The translations under genes were made by a program, and so were the position numbers. The notes under the pieces are model-generated. The model made no database searches. It was not told the origin of the DNA and was given only the letters and a program-made list of their open reading frames with translations. Shown here piece after piece: positions 1 through 8,890 of a stretch of DNA of 64,000 nt. Position 1 is the stretch's first letter, and every line of letters begins with the position of its first letter. The DNA is from Saccharicrinis fermentans DSM 9555 = JCM 21142 (GTDB lineage: Bacteria > Bacteroidota > Bacteroidia > Bacteroidales > Marinilabiliaceae), in the NCBI RefSeq assembly GCF_000517085.1, contig NZ_KI912107.1, positions 4,771,980 through 4,835,979 of the forward strand, written 5' to 3'.

Positions 1-62
1 ATTTAATAATTATTTATGTTTTAGAAAAGTAAGTACATAAGCAATGTTTAAATTTTAACCAA
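1..62 (+). repeat. Conserved vgrG-PAAR spacer, copy 1
   Basis: This AT-rich leader directly precedes the first PAAR gene and recurs almost unchanged before the other three PAAR genes (5199-5262, 13987-14050, 16453-16516). In those copies it begins right after the stop codon of a vgrG 3' end, so a vgrG gene or fragment probably lies just left of the window. No clear TAnnTTTG promoter box is visible, which fits a vgrG-PAAR cotranscript. Its conservation makes it a natural homologous-recombination seam. Confidence 0.75.
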
Positions 63-548
63 ATGGCCGGAAAACCGATAGCAACAGTGGGCAGCATGCA
101 TGTGTGCCCTATGGTAACTGGGTATATTCCTCATATAGGAGGACCCGTTTCAGGACCTGGTGCCCCCAACGTATTAATCAATGGTAAGCCTGCGGCACTG
201 ATGGGCGATATGTGTGTATGTGTGGGTCCTCCCGACACGGTCGCGCAAGGCGAGCCCACAGTTCTTATCAATGGAACACCTGTGGCTACAATGGGCAGCA
301 TGACAGCCCATGGAGGTAGTATCACAGTAGGTGAACCAACCGTGATGGTGGGATCAGCCACCCCGGGAGCAAAAGCCAGTTTGCCACTACGAGAAATACC
401 TTTTCCAACAATTCGTATTATTGATAGGGTGGGTGCAATGATGAGAGGTAAATCTTCGCAGCTAAGAGAAGCGGAAGAAAATCAAGAGCAAGTGCGAGAA
501 GAGGCCAGAACTAGAGGGTATTTACCAGATGTTGCATTTAGTCATTAA
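63..548 (+). CDS. PAAR-domain T6SS spike-tip protein, copy A
   Basis: A 161-residue protein with two PAAR-type repeats covering about residues 5-100: Gly/Pro-rich segments such as GGPVSGPGAPNVLINGKPA and GSMTAHGGSITVGEP. PAAR proteins form a metal-binding cone that sharpens the VgrG spike of type VI secretion systems and recruits effectors. Residues 110-161 form a charged, Glu/Arg-rich helical tail that may contact the effector encoded only 3 bp downstream. Copies B and D are the same length and almost identical; the tail of copy A differs slightly (GAMMRGKSS against GAVARGKSS, and the last dozen residues). The PAAR part is richer in GC than the flanking toxin genes. Confidence 0.93.
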   Translation: MAGKPIATVGSMHVCPMVTGYIPHIGGPVSGPGAPNVLINGKPAALMGDMCVCVGPPDTVAQGEPTVLINGTPVATMGSMTAHGGSITVGEPTVMVGSATPGAKASLPLREIPFPTIRIIDRVGAMMRGKSSQLREAEENQEQVREEARTRGYLPDVAFSH

Positions 549-551
549 ATT

Positions 552-3500
552 ATGAAATTTACATATCCAATTGATATTAAATCAATAGATGAGACCAAAG
601 TTAAGTATTTAAAAGGAGCCTCAAATAAAACTGGGTATTATCCGATAGGGAGGATGAACACGTGGCACGGAGGTGTTCATTTTGAAGGAGATAAGCCTTT
701 GTATGCTATAGCAGATGGAACAGTTGTGGCTTATAGAGTGCCCAAAGCTTATTTTGAAGAAACTATTGATGGAGAAGTAAGTAAGTATTCCAATGGTTTT
801 GTTTTAATACAGCACCAGTATGAAAGTCCTAAAGGACAAAAGATGACTTTTTATTCTTTATATATGCATTTGTCGAGCTATGAAGAAATGAAAGGTGAAA
901 AGATACCCGATATTTTTAAGAGTTATGAGTATAGTGTTAAAAAGACAGTAAAAGATTACGACACAGCTAAAGGAGCAAAAATAAAGGATACTAATGGTAA
1001 CTTATTGGCTGTTGCTGCAAAGGGAACAAAACTTAATTTTATTGCAGAAGATGAAGGGGAGGCAAGAAGAAAAGTTGAATACACAACGCCTAAAGGGGAA
1101 AAAATAGAAGGAACAACTTATTCTATTGAATATAAAAATCAATTGCTAGTAGATCAGGATACCGGGGAGGTTTTGACTGATATGTTTGAAGGCTCAAATG
1201 GAGATTACGGAGCTAAATTACTGAACGAAGCAAAGTCAAGTGCAAAAGTACTGCGCATAATACCTCGAGAAACAAAGGTTGAGATTGCTGCTGAAGATCA
1301 GGGTAAAAAAGGATGGTTAAAAGTAACCAAAGTGGGAGACGAAGAAGTTACCGGCTATTGTAATTCGAGCAGCTTAGATCAAAAGCCATTTAATTTGTTA
1401 AGTGAATCGGAAACAGATAAAGTATGCAGTGTTTGTATTGAAGTTAAAGCCGGGACTATTATTGGTTTTACAGGGCTAAATGGGTTCGAGAAAAGTGCAC
1501 AATATAGGGGGGGGCATGTTGAGGTATTTGCTACTGACGAAAAAGAGGTGACAAATTTTATTAGCAATACTAAAGGAGATGGAGATGAAAATAAGCACTT
1601 CGCAAAGTTATCAGCAGAAACAGCGTTGAAAATAGCTATTCCTATTTCGCTACCTGCTAACATGCCAGTAAAAAGTACAGGTTGTTCTAACTATGTTTCA
1701 ATTATGGAGCAAGTTGAAGTAGCAGAGCTTGAACTGGTTATTTCTGATAGAAATACTCAGTTACCCAAGTATTATAAATCAGGATTCTACACTTTTGAAA
1801 GTACCGAAGAAGATCAAAGCCGCTTAACGGAGTTTAATAAGTTAATCGGTGGATGTGCACAAATCGGAGATAAAGTAAAATTGGTTGAGGAATTTGACGG
1901 AACTGATTATAGGCGGGTTATTTATATGCCGTCTCAAAAAGGATTGCGCTTTTGGGTGGAGAAAGTTAAGCTTGAGGATAAAATATTAACTTATAACTTA
2001 CCAGAGGAAGAGCAGGTGGGGCCATTAAGGTTGCCTGATGAATATGATGAATATGATGAATATATTGGAGGTTCTGTCTTTGGTACTTCGAGGTATTTTC
2101 AATTTATAGAAGATGGAAATGCCATTGAGGAAAAACCTACAGAAGAAAAGACATATCTAATCTTAAATACACCATTAAGTGAGGTAAATATATTAAATCC
2201 AATTGATTATCAAGATGTCAGTATTGAATCTGATATTATTGTAGATACAAAAACAGCGACCCATTACCATGATGATGAAGAAAAAGAGTGGTTGTTGATC
2301 GACCATAAAGATATAGGGGCAAATGGAGCGCCGGTAAACTATAAAGGATTGATCAAAGAAGAGGAACTAACCGATCGTTTCTCGGCTTATGATTGGGCTA
2401 AATTTGGTTTTGAAATAAAAGATGCTGGAGCAGAGTATATTTATAATTTTGACGAAAAATCAGATTTTTTCAATGAGATATGCGAGTTGGTTGATCAAGA
2501 TGAAAATGGTATATTAGAGCCATACGAATTACAAAGGGCTTTAAATAGCCACTATACGGCTCATAAATTATCGCAACTGGTATGTAAGCACCATAGTGAG
2601 TGGGCTTATGGAGGTCAATATTTAAGCTCATTGATGAATCAGGTAACAGGGGTGTTTGACGAAGGCATAAAATTGGAAAGCGATGATACACGTAAGCAAG
2701 CATTAGAAGAACTAAAAACAGAGCGCTTAGATGCATTCGAAGCCAAGGTATGTCAGCTTTATTATTGGCAGGATATAAATATACCAGCATTAGAAAGTAA
2801 ACCTATAAATTTTGTTGAAGGAGCATTTACTACTCAACAAACAACTGGTAAGTATTTAAAATTTGAAGATTCATCATGGGTAAGTAAAACCGATTCTAGC
2901 AATGAAAGTCCAGTAGACTTGGTAGCCTTTCCCATTGACAATCCGGTAGTATACCATTTCCACCCCGTGGCCTTTGTGGAGCAGATGAGGAGGATAAATG
3001 GAGGTTTCTATTACGAAATATATCACACCGGAGAAATAATTTGTAATGGGGATATTGAAAAAGCTAAAGAAGTATCCTTTATTTATTATGATAAAAATGG
3101 AGGTAAGCATGAATTGGGAACATATAAATTGGTAGAAGTTCCAGATTTTGAATCTGGAAAAACAAAAAAGCCAACGGCTAATTTAAATAATTATGAGGTA
3201 CGTTCTGGGACGTATAATCGGAAGAAAAAAACAATATGGTACAAAAAGAAGAATAAAAAATTTAAAGCCGTAAATATTAAAGAAAATTTTACTGGTAGTC
3301 ATTATGTTTATACAAAGGATGATTTTGTGCTTAAATTTAAATCGATTTCGAATAGACCCTATGCAAGGCCAGAGTGTTTTGCAGCCTTGTTAGGTGCAAT
3401 AGCAGATACAGGATATGAGGATATTAAGATTAATGGATTTACATCCAAAGATGGAACCAGTTTTCCAAGCGTTTCACATCCGGGTGGTATAAATGTTGAT

Positions 3501-3764
3501 ATTTCCAATTTAGATAATGCTGATTTTAAAACAGCTGATGGAGGTATTAAAATAGCTAATAGTAATTATTCCAGAGAACGAACAAGAACGCTTGCAAACT
3601 CAATGATTAAATTCCGTTATTATAGGATTAGAACCTCAGATGTTGAATTGTGCAAGTATGGAGCTAATGCAAGTAAATGGGATTGTACCAATAAAGAAAA
3701 ACCATGTAGATATATAACAGGACATGAAGATCATTTACATTGCGAAGGATTTAATAATAAATAA
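552..3764 (+). CDS. T6SS PAAR-linked cargo effector A with M15/M74-like peptidase C-terminus
   Basis: A 1070-residue effector. Residues ~25-115 resemble the start of an M23 (LytM) fold (WHGGVHFEG, then MHLSS) and ~310-330 resemble its end (YRGGHVEVF). Between them lies an SH3b-like insert (~195-290). The HxH zinc motif of active M23 enzymes is incomplete, so this part is probably structural. Residues ~646-662 form an EF-hand-like loop (DQDENGILEPYE). A linker at ~795-815 contains NPVVYHFHPVAFVEQM. The C-terminus (~815-1070) has SHPGGINVDIS and HEDHLH, matching the SxHxxGxxxD...HxxH zinc pattern of M15/M74 peptidoglycan peptidases. I infer cell-wall cleavage in target periplasms. A G8 tract at 1507-1514 is currently in frame, and three 9-bp tandem repeats at 2037-2063 encode (DEY)3. 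Confidence 0.8.
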   Translation: MKFTYPIDIKSIDETKVKYLKGASNKTGYYPIGRMNTWHGGVHFEGDKPLYAIADGTVVAYRVPKAYFEETIDGEVSKYSNGFVLIQHQYESPKGQKMTFYSLYMHLSSYEEMKGEKIPDIFKSYEYSVKKTVKDYDTAKGAKIKDTNGNLLAVAAKGTKLNFIAEDEGEARRKVEYTTPKGEKIEGTTYSIEYKNQLLVDQDTGEVLTDMFEGSNGDYGAKLLNEAKSSAKVLRIIPRETKVEIAAEDQGKKGWLKVTKVGDEEVTGYCNSSSLDQKPFNLLSESETDKVCSVCIEVKAGTIIGFTGLNGFEKSAQYRGGHVEVFATDEKEVTNFISNTKGDGDENKHFAKLSAETALKIAIPISLPANMPVKSTGCSNYVSIMEQVEVAELELVISDRNTQLPKYYKSGFYTFESTEEDQSRLTEFNKLIGGCAQIGDKVKLVEEFDGTDYRRVIYMPSQKGLRFWVEKVKLEDKILTYNLPEEEQVGPLRLPDEYDEYDEYIGGSVFGTSRYFQFIEDGNAIEEKPTEEKTYLILNTPLSEVNILNPIDYQDVSIESDIIVDTKTATHYHDDEEKEWLLIDHKDIGANGAPVNYKGLIKEEELTDRFSAYDWAKFGFEIKDAGAEYIYNFDEKSDFFNEICELVDQDENGILEPYELQRALNSHYTAHKLSQLVCKHHSEWAYGGQYLSSLMNQVTGVFDEGIKLESDDTRKQALEELKTERLDAFEAKVCQLYYWQDINIPALESKPINFVEGAFTTQQTTGKYLKFEDSSWVSKTDSSNESPVDLVAFPIDNPVVYHFHPVAFVEQMRRINGGFYYEIYHTGEIICNGDIEKAKEVSFIYYDKNGGKHELGTYKLVEVPDFESGKTKKPTANLNNYEVRSGTYNRKKKTIWYKKKNKKFKAVNIKENFTGSHYVYTKDDFVLKFKSISNRPYARPECFAALLGAIADTGYEDIKINGFTSKDGTSFPSVSHPGGINVDISNLDNADFKTADGGIKIANSNYSRERTRTLANSMIKFRYYRIRTSDVELCKYGANASKWDCTNKEKPCRYITGHEDHLHCEGFNNK

Positions 3765-3778
3765 TTAAACATAAAAAA

Positions 3779-4390
3779 ATGAGAAGACTATTATTAATTT
3801 ACATTGTCGTGAGTATTTGTTTAGTGTGTAGTGCTCAGCAAACAAATTCTTTTGATGCTTTTTTGCAAAAAATTCCAAAACTGTATTGTCCGGTCGATAC
3901 ACGACAGTATGATTCTTTATTTATAAAAGATTTTTATAGTGATGGTAATTTATCTTTGTCATTCAATTACGAAGAGATAAAAAAAAAGACAGTTTATATG
4001 TCTTATAGTTTTAATATTGAAGAACTAAATCGGCCATATGATTTTGACAAAGATAATATGGCTTTAATATGCCCCCTCGGTTATATAGATGGTGAAAATT
4101 ATAAAATAATACTTTTTTTGAATGATGAGTATCGTGATGAGGATTATGTTGCTATAACAGCTGTTTTTTATAATAATGAAGGAGAGTTTTTGTTTGGAGA
4201 TGAAGAATCAAGTAAATTAGAATGTCGTAAGGCACATTATTCTGAGTGGGGCTATTATCAGTACTATAATATAATTGAAAGTCCAACTAAATTAATACAA
4301 TACGGTAGTGGAGATGATGGAAAAGATAAAATTGTAACAACAATATATAATGAAGGATTCCATAATGAAGAAATAGAGTTAGATGAATAA
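3779..4390 (+). CDS. Exported candidate immunity protein for effector A
   Basis: A 203-residue protein starting 14 bp after effector A. It has a hydrophobic signal peptide (about residues 1-20, ending VCSAQ) and a mature acidic, Tyr-rich domain that I do not recognise. A periplasmic location would fit protection against a peptidoglycan peptidase. The role as immunity protein is inferred from position, size and export only. It has no visible similarity to the other candidate immunity proteins in the island. Confidence 0.6.
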   Translation: MRRLLLIYIVVSICLVCSAQQTNSFDAFLQKIPKLYCPVDTRQYDSLFIKDFYSDGNLSLSFNYEEIKKKTVYMSYSFNIEELNRPYDFDKDNMALICPLGYIDGENYKIILFLNDEYRDEDYVAITAVFYNNEGEFLFGDEESSKLECRKAHYSEWGYYQYYNIIESPTKLIQYGSGDDGKDKIVTTIYNEGFHNEEIELDE

Positions 4391-4495
4391 CTATTAATGA
4401 TCCTACGGCTTACGCAAAGATATTGGCATTAAAATAACAAGGGCAGTTTGTTTAATCATATTGGCTTTTAATGAACAAAGAATGAGATTATACAG

Positions 4496-5149
4496 CCCCC
4501 CGCTCCCGCACTGTCAATGCCATTAAGTTAAGGTGTAAATTATTGTATATTTGATTCATAATCAAAAGAATACGAATATGAAAAAAGCACCTGAAATTAT
4601 TCTATCTAAAATCAGGAGTATGGTGTTTTCTGAGAACATAGTTTTAAAGTACAAAATTTCTAAAAATGATTACCAGGAAAAGAAAACAATCGTTTCAGAT
4701 CACTATATTGTTTATGTTAAATTTGCTAACAAAGAGTCTTGCTATCGAAATTGAAAACTTCGTTAGCTTTATAAAGTGCAACATCGGTGTTAAAAATGCC
4801 GAGCATTATACAAAGAGTGCATTTGCTCAGTGTCGAAGAAAAATAAAGCCCGAAGTGTTTAAGGATTTGTCGGATAGTTTAGTTGAAGAGTTTTATACCG
4901 ATAACGATGAATCCATAAAGTTGAGGAATGGGTTTCGCTTGTTGGCTGTTGATGGCTCAAGAATGACTTTTCCAGATATAAAGTAACTGGAGACTATTTA
5001 AAAGGCATACAATCCCCATACGCCCTATATAAGATATCATAGAGACTTGGATAAGTATAGAAAACGCACAAAGCCTAAAGTGTTGGAAAACAACAGGGAC
5101 GCAATATGAATTTTCTTAACTTAATGACATTGCACGTGCGATAGGGGGG
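4496..5149 (+). mobile_element. Internally deleted IS4-family element with both ends present
   Basis: Imperfect terminal inverted repeats of ~35 bp are readable at 4496-4532 and 5115-5149; both carry a C/G-run end, a GCAATG-like core and CATTAAGTTAAG-type inner ends. Between them lie the 5' part of a DDE transposase (from ~4578, broken by a frameshift, with the FRLLAVDGS segment near 4930-4965) and a short 3' part (ending RKRTKPKVLENNRDAI near 5106). Most of the catalytic middle is missing, so it cannot move by itself. Its right end abuts the vgrG tail at 5150, so insertion or later recombination occurred exactly at the cassette boundary. Confidence 0.75.
4578..5106 (+). pseudogene. IS4-family transposase remnant
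   Basis: The reading frame starts as MKKAPEIILSKI, shifts within the first ~30 codons, and continues in another frame as KSLAIEIENFVSFIKCN through EEFYTD and FRLLAVDGSRMTFPD, where the first catalytic Asp of IS4-type DDE transposases would lie. It then stops at 4986. A downstream piece ending NNRDAI resembles the extreme C-terminus of the same family. The second copy at 23269-23592 is truncated even earlier. Confidence 0.7.
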
Positions 5150-5198
5150 ATCGATGACTGCTGTGCAAGGAGCCAGTGGAAAAGTGGAAGTGGTGTAA
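5150..5198 (+). pseudogene. vgrG 3'-end scrap before cassette B
   Basis: These 49 bp encode SMTAVQGASGKVEVV followed by a stop and match the last codons of the vgrG remnant ending at 13986 and the scrap at 16398-16452. Only the extreme C-terminus of the beta-helical spike remains. Together with the 62 bp spacer it shows that cassettes were copied with a little vgrG DNA on their left side. Confidence 0.75.
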
Positions 5199-5262
5199 AT
5201 ATTTAATAATTATTTGTGTTTTAGAAAAGTAAGTACATAAGCAACGTTTAAATTTTAACCAA
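5199..5262 (+). repeat. Conserved vgrG-PAAR spacer, copy 2
   Basis: Nearly the same sequence as positions 1-62, 13987-14050 and 16453-16516, lying between the vgrG stop codon and the PAAR start codon. Copy 1 differs by only a few substitutions. Confidence 0.75.
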
Positions 5263-5748
5263 ATGGCCGGAAAACCGATAGCAACAGTGGGCAGCATGCA
5301 TGTGTGCCCCATGGTAACAGGATATATTCCTCATATAGGAGGTCCCGTTTCAGGACCTGGTGCCCCCAACGTATTAATCAATGGTAAGCCTGCGGCACTG
5401 ATGGGCGATATGTGTGTATGTGTGGGTCCTCCCGACACGGTCGCGCAAGGCGAGCCCACAGTTCTTATCAATGGAACACCTGTGGCTACAATGGGCAGCA
5501 TGACAGCCCATGGAGGTAGTATCACAGTAGGTGAACCAACCGTGATGGTGGGATCAGCCACCCCGGGAGCAAAAGCCAGTTTGCCACTACGAGAAATACC
5601 TTTTCCAACAATTCGTATTATTGATAGGGTGGGTGCTGTTGCGCGAGGTAAATCTTCGCAGCTAAGAGAAGCAGAAGAAAATCAAGAGCAAGTGCGAGAA
5701 GAGGCGAAAAAGCATGGTTTTTTACCAGATATTACTTTTAGTCATTAA
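5263..5748 (+). CDS. PAAR-domain T6SS spike-tip protein, copy B
   Basis: A 161-residue PAAR protein, almost identical to copies A and D through the two PAAR repeats. The C-terminal tail (GAVARGKSSQLREAEENQEQ, ending KKHGFLPDITFSH) is identical to copy D and slightly different from copy A. It is followed 11 bp later by effector B. Near identity at DNA level across ~480 bp, including silent positions, points to recent duplication or gene conversion among cassettes. Confidence 0.93.
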   Translation: MAGKPIATVGSMHVCPMVTGYIPHIGGPVSGPGAPNVLINGKPAALMGDMCVCVGPPDTVAQGEPTVLINGTPVATMGSMTAHGGSITVGEPTVMVGSATPGAKASLPLREIPFPTIRIIDRVGAVARGKSSQLREAEENQEQVREEAKKHGFLPDITFSH

Positions 5749-5759
5749 GAAATATTCAT

Positions 5760-8700
5760 ATGAAGTTTGTATATCCAGTAGATCCTAAGAATGGAAAAGA
5801 TAAGTTACCAGTTTATCTAAAGGGAGCATCTAATCTTACCGGTTATTATCCAATCGGCAGGATGAATACATGGCATGGAGGGATTCATTATGAGGGAAAT
5901 AATCCATTAAAAGCCATTTCTGATGGTAAAATAATAGCCTATCGGGTACCCGAGAAATATTATGAAGAAACAATTAATAATAAGACAAGCAAATACTCCA
6001 ATGGTTTTGTTTTAATACAACACCACTACAAAAACCCCGATAATAAACAGGAATTAACGTTTTACTCACTATACAACCATCTGTCCAGTTTTGAAGAGAT
6101 GGAAAAAAAGAAGTTTCCAAATTTTCTTACCGTTGATTCATATGTAATTGCCGATAATGCCAAAGATATAACCAAGGTAAAAGGAGTCACCATTAAGTCT
6201 GGTCGTTCTGGCGGATTAACTTTGGCCGTTGCACCCAAGGGTACCGTGTTGACATTTGAAGAAGAAGCTAATAATTACAGTAGAAGAAAGGTTAAGTATA
6301 TTACACCTAATGGGAAAGAAATAATTGGTTATACATGGATTAAAGAGTATAAAGGGGAACAACTTGTTGATGTTGAAACGGGAGAGGTTTTGTCTGCCGT
6401 TTTTGAAGGTTCAAACGGAGATAAAGGTGCTAATTTGCGGGAGGAAGCCAATAGTGATTCAGCTGTTATTCAGCTTATGCCGAGGGGAACCTCCATTGAA
6501 GTAGATGAAAATGACCAAGGAAAAACAGGGTGGCTCAAAGTAAAAAAAGTAGGTGGTAAAAGGGTTACCGGTTATTGCCATTCTGCAGGCTTAAGTGTGG
6601 TTGATGTAGTAATATTAAAAAAAGAAAATCTAAATAAGGTAATCAGTAATGAATGTTACGAAGTAAAAGCAGGCGAAATTATTGGTTATGCCGGATTAAA
6701 CGGATTTGAAAAAAAAGAAGCATATCGTGGGGCTCATGTAGAAGTATTTACCCCTGATGATGTAACTTCTTTTCTAAACTATAATGGAGAAGACGATAAA
6801 AATAAGAATTTTGCAAAGCTTACCGAAGGAACGGAACTTAAAAAGAAGATGCCTTTAAAGTTGATTAAAAACTTACCCGTAAAAAAGACAGGTAAAACTT
6901 TTGAAGGCTACACTGAAGTGGAGATTGATAATCTTGAAGTTGTTGTTATGGATAGATACAAAGAACTACCAACGATTTATGATGATGCTTCTAAAATATA
7001 TACTTTTAGCAATGAGAGTAACTCAGTAGATAATGCAGAACGATTAAACGAGTTTAATAAGGTTGTAGGTGACATTGCTCAAATGGGTGATAATGTGTGG
7101 CTTAAAGAGCAATTGCAAGGGAAGCAAAGACGTGTTATTTACCAAAACCCAAACAAAGGACAAATCTTTTGGGTAAAAAACGAAGACTTAGAAGAAAAAA
7201 CACTTACGTTCTCCATTCAAACTACTGCATCAAACAAGGTTGCCACTGCGCAAACAGCACCTGCAGTAGCAAACGGAGTTTCCCAAGATGGTTTGGCGAA
7301 TGGAACAGGTACTTCAGAGGTAGTTGTTCCTGAGGCTCAAGCAAACAGCGCTACCACCACCGAAACCAAAATATATTTAAGGCTCAACAAAGAATTATCA
7401 GAAGTTTACCTCATCAGCCCGGAAGACGATAACATCAATACAAAAATAGAAGCCGATGTAATAGTAAACATCAAAGAAGGCAAAGTTTATAAAGACAAGG
7501 ATGAAAAGGAATGGTATTTGCTTGAACCAATAGGACTTAAAAAAACAGGTGTTGCCATTCAATATAAAGGATTGATTAGCGAAGATGAACTGGGTGAAAA
7601 ATTTTCGGCTTACAATTGGAGCAAATTTGGTTTCGAGGTGAAAGAAGATGCCAGCAATACATATATTTACGATTTTGAAAAAAAACAACCTTTTTTTGAA
7701 GAAATATGCAACATTGTTGATGTTGATGGCGATGGAATACTAGAACCATACGAACTGCAACGAGCATTAAACAACCATTACATCGCCAACAAGTTGTCGC
7801 ACCTGGTATGTAAGCACCATAATGAGTGGGCTTATAGCGGCCAATATTTAAGTCCACTTATTGAGGAGCTTGATCAGTTTTATGAAAAAGCATTGAAGAA
7901 AGATGCTGATGGAAAGGAACTAGAAAACCAACAAGAACTAGATGCCATTAGAGAGGAGCGTAAAGAAGCTTTTAAGGCGAAAGTAGAACAGTTGGCGTTA
8001 TGGGAAGGTATTGAAGCGCGCAAAAGCAGTTACCGTAGCAAATGGGTAAATGGTGCGTTAGTGACTTCCCCTATAACTATGGGGCCTTATTTGGCGTATA
8101 AATTTGGCAAATGGGTTTATGAAAAGATGACTTCAGAAGACGAGCCGGAACAAGAAATTCCTTTAAGCCCGTTTCCAATAGCTAATCCTGTGGTTTACCA
8201 TTTCCACCCTGTGGCTTTTGTGGAGCAGATGAGGAGGATGGGGACAGTTTGCATCATTAATAGAGACTTTTTTTATGAGAATTATTTAGCTGAATTTGGA
8301 GAAATAAATGATGAACTTAAGAATAATCTTGAGATAATATTTGAGGGAATTGAAAAATATGAAACTAGTAAGGGCCTAGCTTTTTCCGAAAAACAAGTAG
8401 CTTATATCCTAGCTACTATTAAGCATGAAACAGGATATTTTAAACCTGTTATCGAAAGTTATTGGAGCACCGAGGCGGTAAGAAAAAAGTATTATGAAGA
8501 TATGTATGATCCTGTACTTGGTAAAAATCAAACAAGGAGAAATATGGCATTAAATAATGAAAACGCCACAGAAGGAGATGGAGTAAAATATGCAGGGAAA
8601 GGTTATGTGCAAATCACTTGGAAAAAGAATTATAGAAAAGCGAAAGAAAAATTTGGCGTTGATTTTGTGGGAAGTCCAGAACTTGCATTAGTACCTAAGT

Positions 8701-8885
8701 ATGCAATTGATATTGCACTTTATGGCTTTGATTCTGGTATGTTTACAGGTAAAACAATTCGTGATTATATCAATATTGATAAATGTGATTATTACAATGC
8801 AAGAAGAGTAATTAATGGGACGGATGCAGCTGCAACTATTGAAAGTTACGCAGTTAAGTTTGAAAAATGCTTAGAAATAAGGTGA
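5760..8885 (+). CDS. T6SS PAAR-linked cargo effector B with GH19-like lysozyme C-terminus
   Basis: A 1041-residue effector with the same chassis as effector A: split M23-like fold (MNTWHGGIHYEGN near 35-47, HLSSFEEM near 105, YRGAHVEVF near 325), an SH3b-like insert, an Ala/Thr-rich variable stretch (~480-540), an EF-hand-like loop (DVDGDGILEPYE near 650) and the linker NPVVYHFHPVAFVEQM (~805-822). The C-terminus (~825-1041) looks like a GH19 chitinase-type endolysin: ATIKHETGYFKPVIES with the catalytic Glu, then GVKYAGKGYVQITW and YNARRVINGTD. GH19 lysozymes cut the glycan strand. Its first ~440 residues are nearly identical at DNA level to the broken copy D 11,254 bp downstream. Confidence 0.83.
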   Translation: MKFVYPVDPKNGKDKLPVYLKGASNLTGYYPIGRMNTWHGGIHYEGNNPLKAISDGKIIAYRVPEKYYEETINNKTSKYSNGFVLIQHHYKNPDNKQELTFYSLYNHLSSFEEMEKKKFPNFLTVDSYVIADNAKDITKVKGVTIKSGRSGGLTLAVAPKGTVLTFEEEANNYSRRKVKYITPNGKEIIGYTWIKEYKGEQLVDVETGEVLSAVFEGSNGDKGANLREEANSDSAVIQLMPRGTSIEVDENDQGKTGWLKVKKVGGKRVTGYCHSAGLSVVDVVILKKENLNKVISNECYEVKAGEIIGYAGLNGFEKKEAYRGAHVEVFTPDDVTSFLNYNGEDDKNKNFAKLTEGTELKKKMPLKLIKNLPVKKTGKTFEGYTEVEIDNLEVVVMDRYKELPTIYDDASKIYTFSNESNSVDNAERLNEFNKVVGDIAQMGDNVWLKEQLQGKQRRVIYQNPNKGQIFWVKNEDLEEKTLTFSIQTTASNKVATAQTAPAVANGVSQDGLANGTGTSEVVVPEAQANSATTTETKIYLRLNKELSEVYLISPEDDNINTKIEADVIVNIKEGKVYKDKDEKEWYLLEPIGLKKTGVAIQYKGLISEDELGEKFSAYNWSKFGFEVKEDASNTYIYDFEKKQPFFEEICNIVDVDGDGILEPYELQRALNNHYIANKLSHLVCKHHNEWAYSGQYLSPLIEELDQFYEKALKKDADGKELENQQELDAIREERKEAFKAKVEQLALWEGIEARKSSYRSKWVNGALVTSPITMGPYLAYKFGKWVYEKMTSEDEPEQEIPLSPFPIANPVVYHFHPVAFVEQMRRMGTVCIINRDFFYENYLAEFGEINDELKNNLEIIFEGIEKYETSKGLAFSEKQVAYILATIKHETGYFKPVIESYWSTEAVRKKYYEDMYDPVLGKNQTRRNMALNNENATEGDGVKYAGKGYVQITWKKNYRKAKEKFGVDFVGSPELALVPKYAIDIALYGFDSGMFTGKTIRDYINIDKCDYYNARRVINGTDAAATIESYAVKFEKCLEIR

Positions 8886-8890
8886 TTAAT

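Noticed and set aside
131-361. Minus-strand ORF of 76 codons opposite the PAAR gene, repeated at 5331-5561, 14166-14378 and 16585-16815
   Set aside because: It is the antisense shadow of the conserved PAAR coding sequence; its conservation follows from the PAAR gene and it has no start context or family likeness.
1379-3110. Minus-strand ORFs inside effector A (1379-1663, 2470-2790, 2874-3110)
   Set aside because: They are opposite a clear long gene and show no protein-like domains.
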